Assembly: GCF_029784155.1 (NCBI RefSeq)
Contig: NC_073691.1
Coordinates: 141,972,433-142,036,432, forward strand
Source: Uranotaenia lowii
Taxonomy: Eukaryota; Arthropoda; Insecta; Diptera; Culicidae
Reading direction: 5' to 3'
Length of the DNA stretch: 64,000 bases
Part shown: positions 54,261-64,000 of the stretch, one piece after another
Numbering within the stretch: the first letter of the stretch is position 1
Layout of the letters: every line of letters starts with the position of its first letter
The notes under the pieces: model-generated
The model's database searches: none
The model's input: only the letters and a program-made list of their open reading frames with translations
Told to the model about the DNA's origin: nothing
Program-made: the position numbers and the translations under genes

Positions 54261-54772
54261 TTATTGTTCATGTGAAGAAAGTGAGAATTCGGAACGAGAA
54301 ATGAGTTATAAATTTCATAAAATGATTGAGTCTCAAATAACATAAGCAAAATTTGTCAAAATACAAAAGAAACCGCAGATAGTCGTTGATAATTTTTCCC
54401 CTCTCGGAGTTTCTTAAAAATGCGGTTGGAAAAAAAAAATCAAGTTAAAAAAATGGATTTCCCAATTCAAATCATTGTAACACAGAGTGTAAATGTGTAA
54501 TCATTAAATTTTATTACAGTTTTATAGATTACGCTAACCAAGTTTAAAGTTCATAAAACGCCAAAAAAAACATTAAAAAAATGTAAACAATCGTTGGGAG
54601 ACAAAGCTAAAGGCCATTGTGGCCCGATTATCCTATGAAGTGTGTTTTTTTTCTAAAATTTTACTTGCTCACCTTTCTTGTGCTTGAAGGTACTTTATGG
54701 TCCTGTTGTTATATAGCGAACAACTTTTTTTTTGTAATAATTCTTTTACATTTTGATAGGACAGGAGGGGGA

Positions 54773-54962
54773 TGTGTGTATGTATGAAACCGACACTTGG
54801 TCATCCGACGCGAGCGTGTACGCGGCCCCAGTCAGTCAGTGAGCGAGCGTGAGCAGAGAAGCGAGCCACATTGTAGCGAGTGGCTCATTGCATAGTTTCC
54901 CCCGGCTGGGGCAGTCAAGTGGACCGACGGCATCGCTTCGGGAGACTTGGCCAGTCTGCACA
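54773..54962 (+). repeat. 3' LTR
   Basis: Identical in all 190 positions to the 5' LTR and followed by the GTTCC target copy. Confidence 0.93.
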
Positions 54963-54967
54963 GTTCC

Positions 54968-56631
54968 TACTCCTCAACAGAAAATTAATCTCTTCTCCAA
55001 ATTCGCGGTAATATATTAAAACCATCTCGGCTCTAATGTGACGAAAAAAATACGATCTTCGAACACTAGAAGCACTGTGATCGATTGAAAAATCTGTAAT
55101 GTGCAGATTGTAAAATGATTGTTCTTCAAGTTCCACATTCATTCAAGTTTAGATTTTTAACTTAAATTAATATAAAATGCGTTAAGTAACTTTTAGTTTT
55201 TACAATATGACCTATTGAGGTATCTGAATTAATATCAATCTGAATTTTATCGTTATTGCTTCAGCAGGTTTAATTAAAAAAAAAATCGGGTCAGTAGTTT
55301 TAATTTATTAAGCAAACCAGTAATCCGGGTATCAGGCTCGTGCGAAAGACCATTCAAAATTCAAATTTAAGCTAGGTATTTTAACAGGTATTTCAAAGAA
55401 CTAATAAACTGATCCCAGAATTGACATCTTGACTCAGAACTTAGGCAAAATCCTCGAAATCTTATCCTAGGTTCAGATGGCCAGATTTCCCGAATTTATT
55501 CACTTTATTTAAAAATATACAAAAAATTGTCATTAGAAGAATTATGTTTTTGCGTCCAAAATAACATTATTTGAATAAATTTTATCTAAACAGCTTAAAG
55601 TATGACTTTTCAAGGTTTAACGATAAAAAGCCGGAATTTGCTAGACCCGGAGCCTTGCGGGAGTAAAAATGGGAAGCTTAGGTTAGATTCAATCCGGATT
55701 ATGTGGTTCAGTTCAGTGTCAGTGTTCGTGTTTAGGATTCTGTATACAGTTTAATGGTTTTGAATTTTTGTTTGAATTATCATTATAAAGAATTGATTCG
55801 AATCTTGGTTTCCAATTTCAAATAAAACTAGATGCATTTTCCACATTCGAAACTCGTTTTGGAATATGAAGAGAAAATATTTGAAATTCCAATCCATTTT
55901 TAAGATTCGGATTTATTAAATTTGGAATTGGAAATTATTCAAAACTAAAATCCGTTGTTAAGATATGGTTTGGAAATTTGTATCCTTAATTCTTTTGCAA
56001 AATTGAGACTTTAGAAAGTTTCATGAAGGTGATCAAGAATTGAAAAATCTGAAACAGTTCTGTCTGTGGTTCTATCATCCGAAATTTTCGCTCAGATTCA
56101 AGTTGAATTACGAATAAATAATTTAAGAAAAACTGAAAACTGAATATTCAGAATTCAAATAAAAGAGTTCTGGTTAAGGGTTCTGATTGAAATTTTGTTT
56201 TTGGTTCATAACAAATAGGAACTATCTCCTCATTCGAAAATTGTTTTCAATTTCGGATTTTAGATTTTTAATTCAAGTACCAAATTTTGATTCAGATTCA
56301 GCTCGAAGTTAAGTTTTATAATCAAGATTACTATACCAAAGAGAGAATTTCATTAAGGATGCAAATAGCTGAAAATCGAATTTGTAAATCTTGATTCTCG
56401 TTTAAAAATTAAACTAGAGCTAGTAAACTACAAGTATAAAGTACGATCTGAACTCATTTCGAAAATTTAGTATCTTGGAAAATCAAGATTTGTGTTTTTT
56501 AAATACTTATAAGATATCAACAATGAAACAAATTATTTTTTTTTCCGTTGATTTAAGAACTTATACTTAATCTTCAGGAGAAAATTCAGCTGGAAAATTT
56601 TCTGTTGGTTTTTTTTGTAACTTAGGGGAGA
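54968..56631. other. Non-coding AT-rich stretch
   Basis: A loose GATTCGGATT/AAATTCAGATT bias in 55700-56460 recalls the ATTCAG domains but is weaker. No gene. Confidence 0.4.
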
Positions 56632-57665
56632 TGATGGCATAACGAGCACCCGGGGCACTACTCTTTTCTACAAAAGTATGTATTTTCTTAAATAAATTTT
56701 CATGAGGGTTTATTTTGTTTTTTCTTTAGTATTATTATTTCACGAAAAAATAAATCTTCTTATCATCTTTACAGAAATATTTAGAAAAAATCAGCTAGGT
56801 TCTTAAGTGACGAAAATATTGTAATTTTTGAGCACCACGAAATAAGCTTTTATGACATTTAAATCATCTTGATCTATAATGTACGCAATGCAAAACACAC
56901 ATTGTTTCTCAATTTTTACCATAATTAAATGTTTGATTTTTACTTTAATCAATTTTAAATCGCGTTTTTACTTAAATTTGTTAACTCGGGGCGAACAGAG
57001 CACTATCAATCGGGGCACGATGAGCGTTTTCTGCCGTATAATCTAGCAGCGAATTCAACTTGATATAGTCAACTGAATTATAGAGCTACAGCTTGACTAG
57101 TTTACATCTGACGACTGGGCCTCTGATTATCTCTCCGACACTTTATAGTGCGGCTTGGGTCTTCTAAAAAGAATAAAGCTTGCTCTTTACTCTTACACAG
57201 ATTCCCATAAGAATGACAACTAATCGGAGTGGAAGCTACTGCTTTCTCTGTTTAACGCACGAGAAATCGTATACCGGGATAGCGAGCACGCTCATCGCCT
57301 CTAGGCCAAACCTTCAGATGAAACAATTCAAATTGTTGCCGTTTTATTCAATTGACTTCATCGAGTTGAATTCGCTGCTAGATTCCCCGGCAGAAAACGC
57401 CCATCGTGCCCCAATTAATGGTGCTTATTCTGTTCCAGGGGGGTTCTCATTATGCCCCTGCAGTGACTGGTTATCAGCTTTCGGCAAATAAATTAAAATG
57501 CATTTTTAAACGTTTTCATCTACTTTTTCAAGTTTAAGCCAATTAGTAAATAGACTATTTTAGTGACTGAACACGAAACAATGATGTAATTTCCATATTA
57601 AAGCTGTTTTCTACGGTTAAATAAGCGTTTTCTTTGATGTGGCTATATGCCCAAATCTCCCTTAT
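56632..57665. mobile_element. MITE-like element with AGGGGAGAT ends and internal inverted repeat
   Basis: The left end TTAGGGGAGATGATGGCATA and right end TATATGCCCAAATCTCCCTT then AT are imperfect inverted repeats. Within, 56991-57080 and 57348-57436 form an inverted pair of about 88 bp (GGGGCACGATGAGCGTTTTC... against GAAAACGCCCATCGTGCCCC). The 103-codon frame at 57180-57491 lies across this structure and is not considered a gene. Confidence 0.7.
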
Positions 57666-58143
57666 CCGTATATTACAAATTCTTCGAAACCAGAGTTTCA
57701 AACTAAAATCTTAAATTAAAATGGAGTTTACAAGAATAGAAAATAAATCCAATTTGAACAGCAGACTTAGATTCTACCTTTTATTCCTGAATATTTGATG
57801 CATTTCTAAAAATGCATAAATGGGTATAATTAAGGTTCAAAGGAATTAGTGTATTACTTACTAGTTTAAGTAAGAAGAAAGCGTTTTTGCTAATGAAGCC
57901 TTCCAAAACCCTTATTTATTTCTTTAAGCTCAAAACAAAAACAAAAAAATAATTCCTAGACTTGTTTTTGAAAGTTTTGATTTAAAATAATACCAACACA
58001 TTTTTTTACTATTTTTTTATGTTTGCATTATTCAATCAAAAATCTTATAGGAAAAAAATTGCCACCAAAAATAATTATTATATAAAATATTTTGTTATAT
58101 TAAAACTGAGGTCCTTGGAACCAAAGAGGTATTAGTTCATAAA
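57666..58143. other. Non-coding AT-rich stretch
   Basis: Nothing recognised. Confidence 0.45.
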
Positions 58144-58295
58144 AGCATATTTCGAGAAAACACGCTTTAAAATTTTTGTGTTAAACTATTTTCCATATAT
58201 TTTTCGTAAATTTGTATTTTTTTTTCGAACATAAAAGTATGAAAATAATATTCTAAAAATCATCAAAAATAGTTTGAAATAAGAAGAATCGTTTT
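58144..58295. repeat. Dispersed repeat, copy 2 (pair with 546-705)
   Basis: Shares TTTCGAGAAAACAC, ATTTTCCATATATTT, AAAAGTATG and ATAGTTTGAA blocks in the same order with 546-705. Confidence 0.6.
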
Positions 58296-58660
58296 GGATC
58301 ATTAACTCAAAATTGACCATGGTTCTGAGGGCCTCAATTCTTCTAGTTAATTAAAAAATATGGCTTACAAGTTTGTTTTTGAAGTTCACAATATAAGCTT
58401 TATATATTAATAAAACAACATGTTTAATTCATCATTCAAAGCCTATACTGACAAATTACAAGTTGAGAAATGTGTTATTTCTTGAATAATCAATAAGAAA
58501 CTGATATAAACATAAGGAATTTCAAGCTTTGCTGAAAATATTGACAGCACGAAGCAAATAATAGAATTAATATTCGATAAATAAATTCAAAAGTTAAAAT
58601 TATTGGTTCTATATTATGAACTTGTTTAGTTAAAGTTCTAAATAAAAAACCCATTCTTAA

Positions 58661-59265
58661 CCCTCCAAAGCCGTTCGGGTCAATATGACCCGAAGCGCAC
58701 ATTTCAAACATCTTTATCATCATTCCAATATACTGATGAACTGGTAGTTTTGACAGACCAAGTATGTTCTATGAAAATAATGATCAAGTTAACGCCAAAA
58801 AACTAAAATTTGAGTTTTTAAAATCGGTTCATTGAGAAATGAAATACAGCTAAGCAAAGCCAAAACTGGATGACGTTTTTTTAAAGTAAGACTTTTTTCT
58901 AACGGAAGATCTGTCATAGCGGTAAAAACTTTCATTGGACCCCAACATATCTATACATTGTCGGATAGATGGATTCTTGACAATTTCAAACATCTATGAA
59001 ATAATTAAATACAGAAAAGCTGTCAGAAGTTATGAGTATTTTAAAAATAAAATTGATTTTTCGGACTTTTAACTTTCTGAACCGGTTTCTGAAAACCTGG
59101 TAATACATATCGACTTTATTTTGAAATTTTGAGTAATTAGAATAAATTACCTACACAATGAATATAACATCATCAAAATCGGTTAACGTTTACAGCCAGG
59201 AGAACGAAATCAAATTACAACTCATATTTCCCCAAAACGGATATTTAGCGAACGGCTTTGGAAGG
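58661..59265. mobile_element. piggyBac-like MITE with TTAA target duplications
   Basis: TTAA (58657-58660) then CCCTCCAAAGCCGTTCG at the left, and CGAACGGCTTTGGAAGG then TTAA (59266-59269) at the right. CCY-starting inverted repeats with exact TTAA duplications are the piggyBac hallmark. The left subterminal region holds GGGTCAATATGACCC, a perfect palindrome. No transposase in 605 bp, so it is non-autonomous. Confidence 0.87.
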
Positions 59266-59289
59266 TTAAGACGAGGTAGATTTCTGTGT

Positions 59290-59510
59290 GGATTTAAATT
59301 CGTCCAAGTTGAGCCAACTTTCTTGGATGTTTGTTAACACTTATTTGTTGACACCTTTTGGGATCAAGTAGTTTCCGGTTTCTTGAACAGAAAATTTTTC
59401 TTGGGAAAAATCTCCATGGGGAGTTAAACACCTAGACCACCCCCTTTCCTAGTTCGCATGGCCTTGCCGGGGTTCTTCGTTTTAACTTCGAAGTTAACCG
59501 AATCAGCTAG
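59290..59510 (+). mobile_element. Helitron 3' end
   Basis: Ends AACTTCGAAGTTAACCGAAT then CAGCTAG at 59510, followed by T. A TAACTTCGAAGTTA stem precedes the CTAG end, as in the Helitron at 39402. CGCATGGCCTTGCCGGGGTT upstream is a GC patch. The 5' TC end could not be located. Confidence 0.65.
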
Positions 59511-59669
59511 TATTTTTTATAATTATAGAAACTAAGGACCAAGTAAAAAAGAGGCCCAATATACCCCAAACTCCCCTATAAGTTTTAGGGACGTTGAGTG
59601 ACCTCTTAGAGCTTACCAATCAACTTAAATGTCATTCTTGCCCGAAGGAAGAAATGTTTGTGGTTGTGT

Positions 59670-60650
59670 CCTTAAGTTTTTTTAATGAACACACACATAT
59701 ACACAACTAAAAATTATTTTCGGTAAAATTACAGCAAATATCGTGTAACAAAAAGGAGCAGGACATTTACCGTAACTTTACAGGTCATAAAAAAAATCAC
59801 ATGTCCTTTATTTTTACGTGAACAAATTATTTTACAGGATGGTTTAAAATTACAGTACTGTAAAATTTTGGTTCATTGAATTGATTTGCCTCGATTTTTA
59901 GTTTTTTGTTTTTCGAAACTAAATCAAATTTTTCGGAAAAAATAAATACAATACATGTTTAACGTTCAATTACTTTATTTCACAAAAAAATGGAAATGTT
60001 TAAATTTTCTAACGTCCCTAATTTGATCACACAATCTCCAATCGCTTTTGTTGTTGGCGCTCCTGGGGACGGAAACGAAGAGGAGCCGTCTTTACCACCG
60101 GACGACAGCTGGCAGAACTCGTATATGCATCGGAAATCAAACCATCTTCCTTCAAGTTTAATCAATACATCTGATGTCGTCACAAAATAGTTGTCCCCTG
60201 AATGCGCGCCACGGTTAAGCACCTCTCTAGCCGCCACGACGTCGATCACCGGATTTTTTTTCGATTACAAATCGGAGAACAAGACCCAAACAAAATAAAA
60301 CAATTCGCGCGCTTCTTTCCTTTTTGATACCTAAATTGAATCCATGTTATTTTCAGTTAATATCCTGTAACAAAAACGAGCAGGACATTTACCGTAGTTT
60401 TACATGTCAAAAAAAATTACGTGTCCCGAATTACGTGACTCTTATTTTTTTCGACCTGTACAAATACGGCAGATGTCAAGCTCCTTTTTGTTACAGGACG
60501 TTTGCTATATAATATTGAATGTTTCTCTAGTTAATTTTAAACCAATCAATTGAGAATTGCGTGTTTTGCACATTACGGGTTGAATTTTGTTAAAGGCAAC
60601 CACTTTAAAGTACACGTAATAATCATAATTTTTTTTCTGTGTAGTGAAAC
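59670..60650. mobile_element. Composite MITE-rich block with TACACAGAAAAAAA-type right end
   Basis: The right edge ATTTTTTTTCTGTGTAG (60631-60647) and left ACACAACTAAAAATTATTTT (59701) could be inverted ends. The segments 59745-59820 and 60364-60440 are direct copies (GAGCAGGACATTTACCGTA). Between them, 59980-60250 is GC-richer with an open minus-strand frame (89 codons) and a shorter plus-strand frame, neither recognised. Confidence 0.45.
60366..60507. mobile_element. 142-bp MITE (TCCTGTAACAAAAACGAGCA)
   Basis: Left TCCTGTAACAAAAACGAGCA and right AAGCTCCTTTTTGTTACAGG then A are inverted repeats of about 24 bp with three mismatches. A partial direct relative lies at 59745. Confidence 0.7.
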
Positions 60651-60684
60651 TTCGTGTTTCTTTTAAGAGACCTAATTTACTTAA

Positions 60685-60785
60685 TTCTAAGGCGTATATC
60701 TTTCAAGGATAAGATGGCTAGCATCTTACAAATTCTAAAATCACCGACCCGCAGAAAGTGTACTACGTATGCTGTGACCGCACAG
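60685..60785. repeat. Dispersed repeat (pair with 29235-29330)
   Basis: AAGATGGCTAGCATCTTACA and the following CCGACCCGCAGAAAGTGTAC align with the 29235 copy. The tRNA-like portion is missing here. Confidence 0.6.
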
Positions 60786-62026
60786 TATTAAATAATTACA
60801 TGTTATAACCTGCAAATAAATGGAACAAGTTATTTCTACTAAATTTACATGACTTATGACGTAATGTAAATTCCCGAAACGAAAAAAATGACATTGTGAA
60901 TTTACATGACCATAACAATGAAACCGTTCCGACTCATTATTCCTTTTTAGTTTTTGAATTATTATTTTATCAACTGCTAGCCATCAGCCTTGAAACAAAA
61001 CATTCCAATCATTAAAAAGATACTTTACACAACCGAAATCCACGAGCTCCAGATTTGAAACGGCATTTTCTAGGCGCATCAAATCGAACTTGCTTCTTAC
61101 CGGTCGGCCGTTCGGTGTTTGTTTGTGAAACGATCCTGCTACAGGGTTTATCTAAATTTTCTTTTAGTTTCATTAATACTTTTTGGATGGATGATTTTGA
61201 AAAAAAAATTTCATTACTTTTCAAAATAGGTAGCACTTAGTTAATCTAGAATGTTTTTTGATTAATAATACATGTTATTTGTACGTTGTACTTTGAAATG
61301 TCCTTTGCAAAATGATGGAATGTGAGGAAGGGGTAATAAGGCTTGTAATTTGTTTGTATAAATATTAAACAATTCAAAACGATTCACTTGTATATAAATC
61401 CTAGAACTTGATTTTTTTTAAATTCACATGTTTATACTTAAATTGAAGAATAAAGAGAAAAAAAAGCTTTATTGTGTTGAATCTTTTGTAACAACAAATT
61501 GAGAATATTTTTGACCTTTTCGTGCAATATTTATTTGAACCAAAAGTTTGACTATTTTTTGTGCTATTCATTTTTTGATTGTCAGATTTTGTATCAATGT
61601 TATCGGTTAGAGTTATTTCTAATTTTTTTTAAATATTAAAAATAAAACTGTTGCTTAGAACAAAATATCACTTCTCCAATAAAGTCTTCAAAATTCTATC
61701 GAGTAATATACTATTTTTAAAGTGTGTTTTTTTACATTAAGCAATAAAACATAATTTGTTTTTGGTGAAAAATGTTTAAAGGATTTCACTTTTTTATATT
61801 TATTGAAATTGGCAAACAATAAGACACACCCTGTGCGCGATAGCAACGTGTCAGATTCCAAACATCGTTTCAAGCAAAAGTCATGTAAAATTACAACAAA
61901 ATGACCCGAATGAGGAAACACATGTTTTTTTTAGGGCTGCGTTATAATATACAACACATCTGACCGAATTTTACATGAAATCAAATTTTACATCAAATGT
62001 AAAACTCAGATTTTTTTTTGTGTGCG
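60786..62026. other. Non-coding AT-rich stretch
   Basis: Antisense open frames of 74 and 61 codons at 61012-61240 overlap and lack motifs. The remaining frames are chance. Confidence 0.45.
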
Positions 62027-62090
62027 GGATTCGATCTCAGACCTCTGGCTTGGGAGACTTGAACGCTATCCTCAAGGCCACGGTCGGCGG
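62027..62090 (-). repeat. tRNA-like Pol III promoter head (SINE-like)
   Basis: Box-B-like GAGATCGAATCCC (62039-62027) and box-A-like CCGTGGCCTTGAGG (62083-62070), read on the minus strand. The stretch between matches 29394-29328 (ATAGC.TTCAAGTCT). Confidence 0.5.
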
Positions 62091-63214
62091 CAAAGATACT
62101 GTCATACAGGCATACTTTTTGGTCATGAACTCCATCTTGATTTCGAAGCTAAAGTAATCGAGCAATGCTCCGAAGTTGGTTTAATTGCTGACATTTCAAA
62201 CCAAAACAATGATATGATAAGGTTTCACATTTCACCGGACAAGGTATGGTGGAATGAAAAGCTATCTGCTTAAATAATTGTACCTACCTATTTGTCTTCG
62301 CACGGGATGACTCGTGCTTATCCAAATGTCATTCCCAGCCGAAAAGTGAAAATTTGAATACCCTTCAGCTGTCCGTCGCGGTCAAAACATTCCCATCTAC
62401 ATAGTTCTCCGTCAGCGGAAGCATCTTCCTCAGATTAGATCAGCTGAGATCCAACGCAATGCGAAGTCGGCGCCAGTTGCCTGCGTAACTTTTTTTGCGT
62501 CGTTTTGTTAAGCCCTGATATCAGATAGGGTTACCAAATTTCCTGGATATTAGTTAACCTTAAGAAGGTGTAAACAGATCATCAGTGATTTAGTGTCACT
62601 TATTTCAAGAGTTTTAAGTTAGACTTCCTTTTTTCGATGTAAGTTAGCACATATTTAAGAAAATAAAAGAAATAATTTTAATTTTGATCGATTTAACAAC
62701 CCTTTACATTGAACATAGATTTGAAATGGTGGAAAGGAAACAAGCTTGTTTGTGTTTTTTCTTGTCGAAATTTTAATCCTCATAACAATATCGATCGAAT
62801 TTTGAAAATTTGAAACCTTATTTTGATTCCAAACTAAAATGCAACCAGCTCCATTGTGTTTTTTTCTTTCAACTGTCGGTGGGAAAGCTCATTCGGTATG
62901 ACGACACCGAAGCCGGCTGGCTGAGGCGTGAAGATGACGAATGCTCAAGAGATACAGGGTGGGAAGCCCTTTTCTTTTGTTCGATATAGAAGAATATCCA
63001 ACTCTTAGGGAACCCCAAAACAAAAGTTGGTATTACCAATTGGTCGTAATTTTGGCGCACGTTTTCCAAAGGGAAAACAGTGCCTCGCTACGACGAAAGG
63101 GCGTGGAGATTCCGATTCAAACGATGTGTCGCTCATGTTGGTTGGTTTTGTCTTCAAAAGGCCGATGTGACAGCATTTGGCAAGTATCGGTAAACTACTA
63201 GGTTCGTGGGTATA
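62091..63214. other. Non-coding or unidentified stretch
   Basis: 62860-63200 is more balanced in composition, with antisense frames of 66 (minus) and 86 (plus) codons. No motif. Confidence 0.4.
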
Positions 63215-63403
63215 TTACACTAGAAGCTGGATACTATTAATGGAAACAGCTAAATACCCCTCGTTGAGGTCTACGACTAATTGTATAGTGAAGCGGCCAA
63301 TAATGAACGGTTTCTCGGTTTTATTGCTGTGTTTAATTTCGATGTGAGCTTTCCAGGATGTAATCGGTTTGCTAATGGTGTTGGAGAAATTTTTATGTAA
63401 CAC
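63215..63403 (-). CDS. Unidentified short open frame, possibly an exon or retroelement scrap
   Basis: Sixty-two codons on the minus strand from ATG at 63403 to a TAA stop at 63215. The product is mixed hydrophilic, with a WKAHIEIKHSNKTEKPFIIG segment and a C-terminal FTIQLVVDLNEG...VSINSIQLLV that would form beta strands. Codon use is less AT-biased than in chance frames nearby, which is the only reason to list it. I recognise no domain. There is no clear splice context, promoter or neighbour gene, so it may be chance. Confidence 0.2.
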   Translation of the reverse strand: MLHKNFSNTISKPITSWKAHIEIKHSNKTEKPFIIGRFTIQLVVDLNEGYLAVSINSIQLLV

Positions 63404-63439
63404 TCAATTTTATTTTTATTCTTTTTTATATATCAATTA

Positions 63440-64000
63440 AAGACGTAACACTTCCCGATCAGGAGGGAAAAACTTAATTATATCAGGATGAGATATTTTG
63501 ATACTAATTTTTTCCTTTCTAAATGAGTTATTATTCAGTACTCGTAGGATGTTAAAATATCTCAAATTATATCAAAAAATCTATACGATCATAGCTAAAT
63601 TATATCAATTTTAGATATGCTCCTTTCGGGATTATATCTCGTTCAGATAGCATAGTTTGATATTGGGCAGAACAAAACCTATCAAAATTATAACTTATCA
63701 AGATATGAGTGCTTCGAGAAAAATTACTAGTGGAATGTCAATAAACCATATTATTTGCTAAAACCATGTTCCATTTTTGGTTTCCCAAAAATTGGATCCA
63801 ATTTTAAGGATCTGTTGAACGAAACTCATTAATGTACGGTTTGGGCCGTTGACTTCGATGTCCGTGTTTCAGAAAAAGTTGTACATATATCAAAATAAGA
63901 TATAATCATTTTATTTTGCGACAACCCGAATAAATTCTTTATCATTGAAAATTATCTCAACCCCATTCGAGTCTGTCAATCAGAATAAGATATGATTCAG
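63440..64000. repeat. Repeat with dispersed ATCA..TAAGATATNAT motifs (continues past window)
   Basis: Starts near CCCGATCAGGAGGGAAAAAC (63456). Short motifs such as ATATCAAAATAAGATATAAT (63888), CAGAATAAGATATGAT (63982), TATCAAGATATGAG and ATATCAGGATGAGATATTTT recur in both orientations throughout. Probably part of a repeat-rich transposon cut by the window edge. Confidence 0.5.

Larger units (their letters stand above)
52322..54962 (+). mobile_element. Non-autonomous LTR retrotransposon, structurally intact
   Basis: Two identical 190-bp direct repeats (52322-52511 and 54773-54962), each starting TG and ending CA, enclose 2,261 bp. The same 5-bp target, GTTCC, lies outside both (52317-52321, 54963-54967). 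A primer-binding site TGGCGACCGTGACAGG begins 2 nt after the 5' LTR (52514), complementary to a tRNA 3' end, most likely tRNA-Arg. A purine tract AGGACAGGAGGGGGA (54759-54772) precedes the 3' LTR. There is no gag or pol; only a tiny MGSSQFK reading at about 52684. The interior is largely minisatellite. Proteins must come from a relative. Identical LTRs indicate a very recent insertion. Confidence 0.93.

Overview
This 64-kb window looks like repeat-rich intergenic DNA from an insect, most likely a mosquito (Culicidae). It is very AT-rich. Almost everything recognisable is a transposable element, often nested and broken. Several fossils belong to the IS630-Tc1-mariner DD37E transposase group, which is best known from mosquitoes. 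The species cannot be named from the sequence. I found no convincing complete single-copy host gene. The protein-like stretches I can identify are all transposon-derived, and the remaining open frames look like chance or are unidentified.

Layout. 1-5.7 kb: a long foldback family (1-123, 4660-5243), the 3' end of a non-LTR retrotransposon (178-506), a minus-strand non-LTR reverse transcriptase fossil (2195-3345) ending at a G/C homopolymer tract, and a 0.2-kb hairpin (5425-5642). 7.9-10.6 kb: a MITE-like element with GGGGAGAGTGGGG termini, and a DD37E transposon that has lost its catalytic glutamate. 13-16.2 kb: a hAT-like terminus, two tandem-repeat arrays, a tRNA-like Pol III head and another hairpin. 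16.8-20.6 kb: an RTE-like retrotransposon split by a 1,051-bp Transib-like element whose two ends read like V(D)J recombination signals with 23- and 12-bp spacers, then a repeat cluster and a minus-strand mariner fragment. 22.5-23.7 kb: a complete foldback element with arms of about 390 bp.

24.8-30.3 kb: a DD37E transposon interrupted by a 1,672-bp insertion with a 23-bp target duplication, a Tc1-like 3' end and a 753-bp internally deleted mariner. 31.7-35.5 kb: two MITEs and a GCGGGACA motif cluster. 37.3-40.0 kb: a Penelope-like GIY-YIG fragment and a 2-kb mariner carrying a Helitron with its 5' end triplicated. 41.7-44.3 kb: an ATGCGCATA element abutting a 1.75-kb foldback with arms of about 650 bp. 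44.3-46.9 kb: degenerate ATTCAG repeat.

50.4-55 kb: a nested MITE, then a structurally intact non-autonomous LTR retrotransposon (52322-54962) with identical 190-bp LTRs and a higher-order minisatellite inside. 56.6-64 kb: a foldback MITE, a piggyBac-like MITE with TTAA duplications, a Helitron 3' end, more MITEs and tRNA-like heads.

The genes do not form a pathway. Their order records insertion history: mariners and non-LTR elements first, then Transib, Helitron and non-LTR copies inside them. The LTR element, with identical LTRs, is probably the youngest. The most interesting items are the 12/23 Transib-like element, the LTR element with a satellite interior, the triplicated Helitron end and the very long palindromes.
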